Shown piece by piece: positions 5,050 to 5,595 of a DNA stretch of 5,595 nt (the first letter of the stretch is position 1; each line of letters opens with the position of its first letter). The DNA comes from Gammaproteobacteria bacterium (GTDB taxonomy: Bacteria > Pseudomonadota > Gammaproteobacteria > Steroidobacterales > Steroidobacteraceae), in NCBI GenBank assembly GCA_009923475.1, contig RFTM01000136.1, forward strand, positions 1 to 5,595. The letters are read 5' to 3'. The notes beneath the pieces are model-generated. The model did no database searches. It was not told where the DNA came from and saw only the letters and a program-made list of their open reading frames with translations. A program made the position numbers and the translations under genes.

Positions 5050-5595
5050 ATGCTCTCCACCGTAAACCTCGCCATCCAGTTCGGGGCCAAGCCGCTCTTC
5101 GAGGGCGTCTCGCTCAAGTTCACCGACGGCAACCGCTACGGCCTCATCGGCGCCAACGGCTGCGGCAAGTCCACGCTGATCAAGATCCTGGGCGGCGACC
5201 TCGAACCCTCGGCGGGCGAGGTGATCCTGCAGCCCGGCCTGCGCATGGGCAAGCTCAGACAGAACCAGTTCGGCTACGAGGACCAGCGCGTCATCGACGT
5301 GGTGATGCAGGGCCACGCCGAGATGTGGGCGGCCATGACCGAGCGCGACCGCATCTACGCCGATCCGGCCGCGACCGACGACGACTACATGCGCGCCGCC
5401 GAGCTCGAGGTGCGCTTCGCGGAGTACGGCGGCTACGACGCCGAGGCGCGCGCCGCCAGCATCCTGGTCGATGCAGGCATCGGCGAGGCGCTGCACACCG
5501 GGCCGATGCGCGAGGTGCCGCCCGGCCTCAAGCTGCGCGTGCTGCTCGCCCAGGCGCTCTTCTCGAAGCCGGACGTGCTGCTGCTCGACGAGCCG
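5050..5595 (+). CDS. ybiT: YbiT-type ABC-F ATPase, N-terminal part (runs off the right edge)
   Basis: ABC-F proteins are soluble tandem-ATPase proteins that act on the ribosome rather than as transporters; YbiT is one of four in E. coli. The 182 visible residues from the ATG at 5050 cover most of the first ATPase domain: FGAKPLFEGVSLKF, NRYGLIGANGCGKST with Walker A at 34-42 (K40), the LGGDLEPSAGEV segment, GKLRQNQF, the ERDRIYA helix, GYDAEARA and Walker B VLLLDEP at the window edge. Similarity to E. coli YbiT is close along the whole length (for example the start QFGAKPLFE, and RIYADP). The signature loop reads VPPGLKLRVLLAQALF instead of LSGGQ; YbiT has a similar departure (APGWKLRVLLAQALF), which supports the subfamily call. 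The rest of the gene is outside the window. It is on the same strand as pga, 43 bases after pgaD, but has no known role in PNAG synthesis. Confidence 0.93.
   Translation, partial: MLSTVNLAIQFGAKPLFEGVSLKFTDGNRYGLIGANGCGKSTLIKILGGDLEPSAGEVILQPGLRMGKLRQNQFGYEDQRVIDVVMQGHAEMWAAMTERDRIYADPAATDDDYMRAAELEVRFAEYGGYDAEARAASILVDAGIGEALHTGPMREVPPGLKLRVLLAQALFSKPDVLLLDEP

Overview
The window comes from a high-GC proteobacterium, most likely a gammaproteobacterium or betaproteobacterium. This rests on three things: the strong GC bias at third codon positions, the Gram-negative type of PNAG/PGA biofilm exopolysaccharide genes, and a YbiT-type ABC-F gene. The sequence alone does not settle genus or species.

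Layout. Positions 1-1206 hold a leftward cluster, read on the minus strand in the order: a small membrane-anchored cytochrome c-like protein (1206-883), an OmpR-family response regulator (826-140), and the N-terminal part of its sensor histidine kinase (156 to the window edge). The last two overlap by 17 bases. Positions 1207-1325 are a divergent intergenic region. It carries a good extended -10 promoter facing right and a perfect 10-bp inverted repeat at the predicted transcription start. Positions 1326-5006 hold a tight rightward operon, pgaB-pgaC-pgaD, with a 4-base stop/start overlap between B and C and a 1-base gap between C and D. From 5050 to the right edge is the first third or so of ybiT, an ABC-F ATPase gene with a possible promoter of its own just before its start.

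How the genes work together. PgaC, a processive family 2 glycosyltransferase, and PgaD, a small membrane partner, form the inner-membrane synthase that makes and exports poly-beta-1,6-N-acetylglucosamine. PgaB partly de-N-acetylates the polymer in the periplasm and carries a C-terminal glycoside-hydrolase-like domain. The outer-membrane porin PgaA, normally encoded first in the operon, is not here: pgaB is the first gene and follows directly on the divergent promoter region. The two-component system transcribed away from pga may or may not control it.

Main points for a second look: the missing pgaA; the inverted repeat at the pgaB transcript start, with GGA motifs that could bind CsrA; and a cytochrome c C-terminal fold that keeps the Met heme ligand but has no CXXCH heme-attachment motif in any minus-strand frame nearby. 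I see no mobile element, CRISPR array, tRNA or rRNA, and nothing that clearly amounts to a wholly new system.
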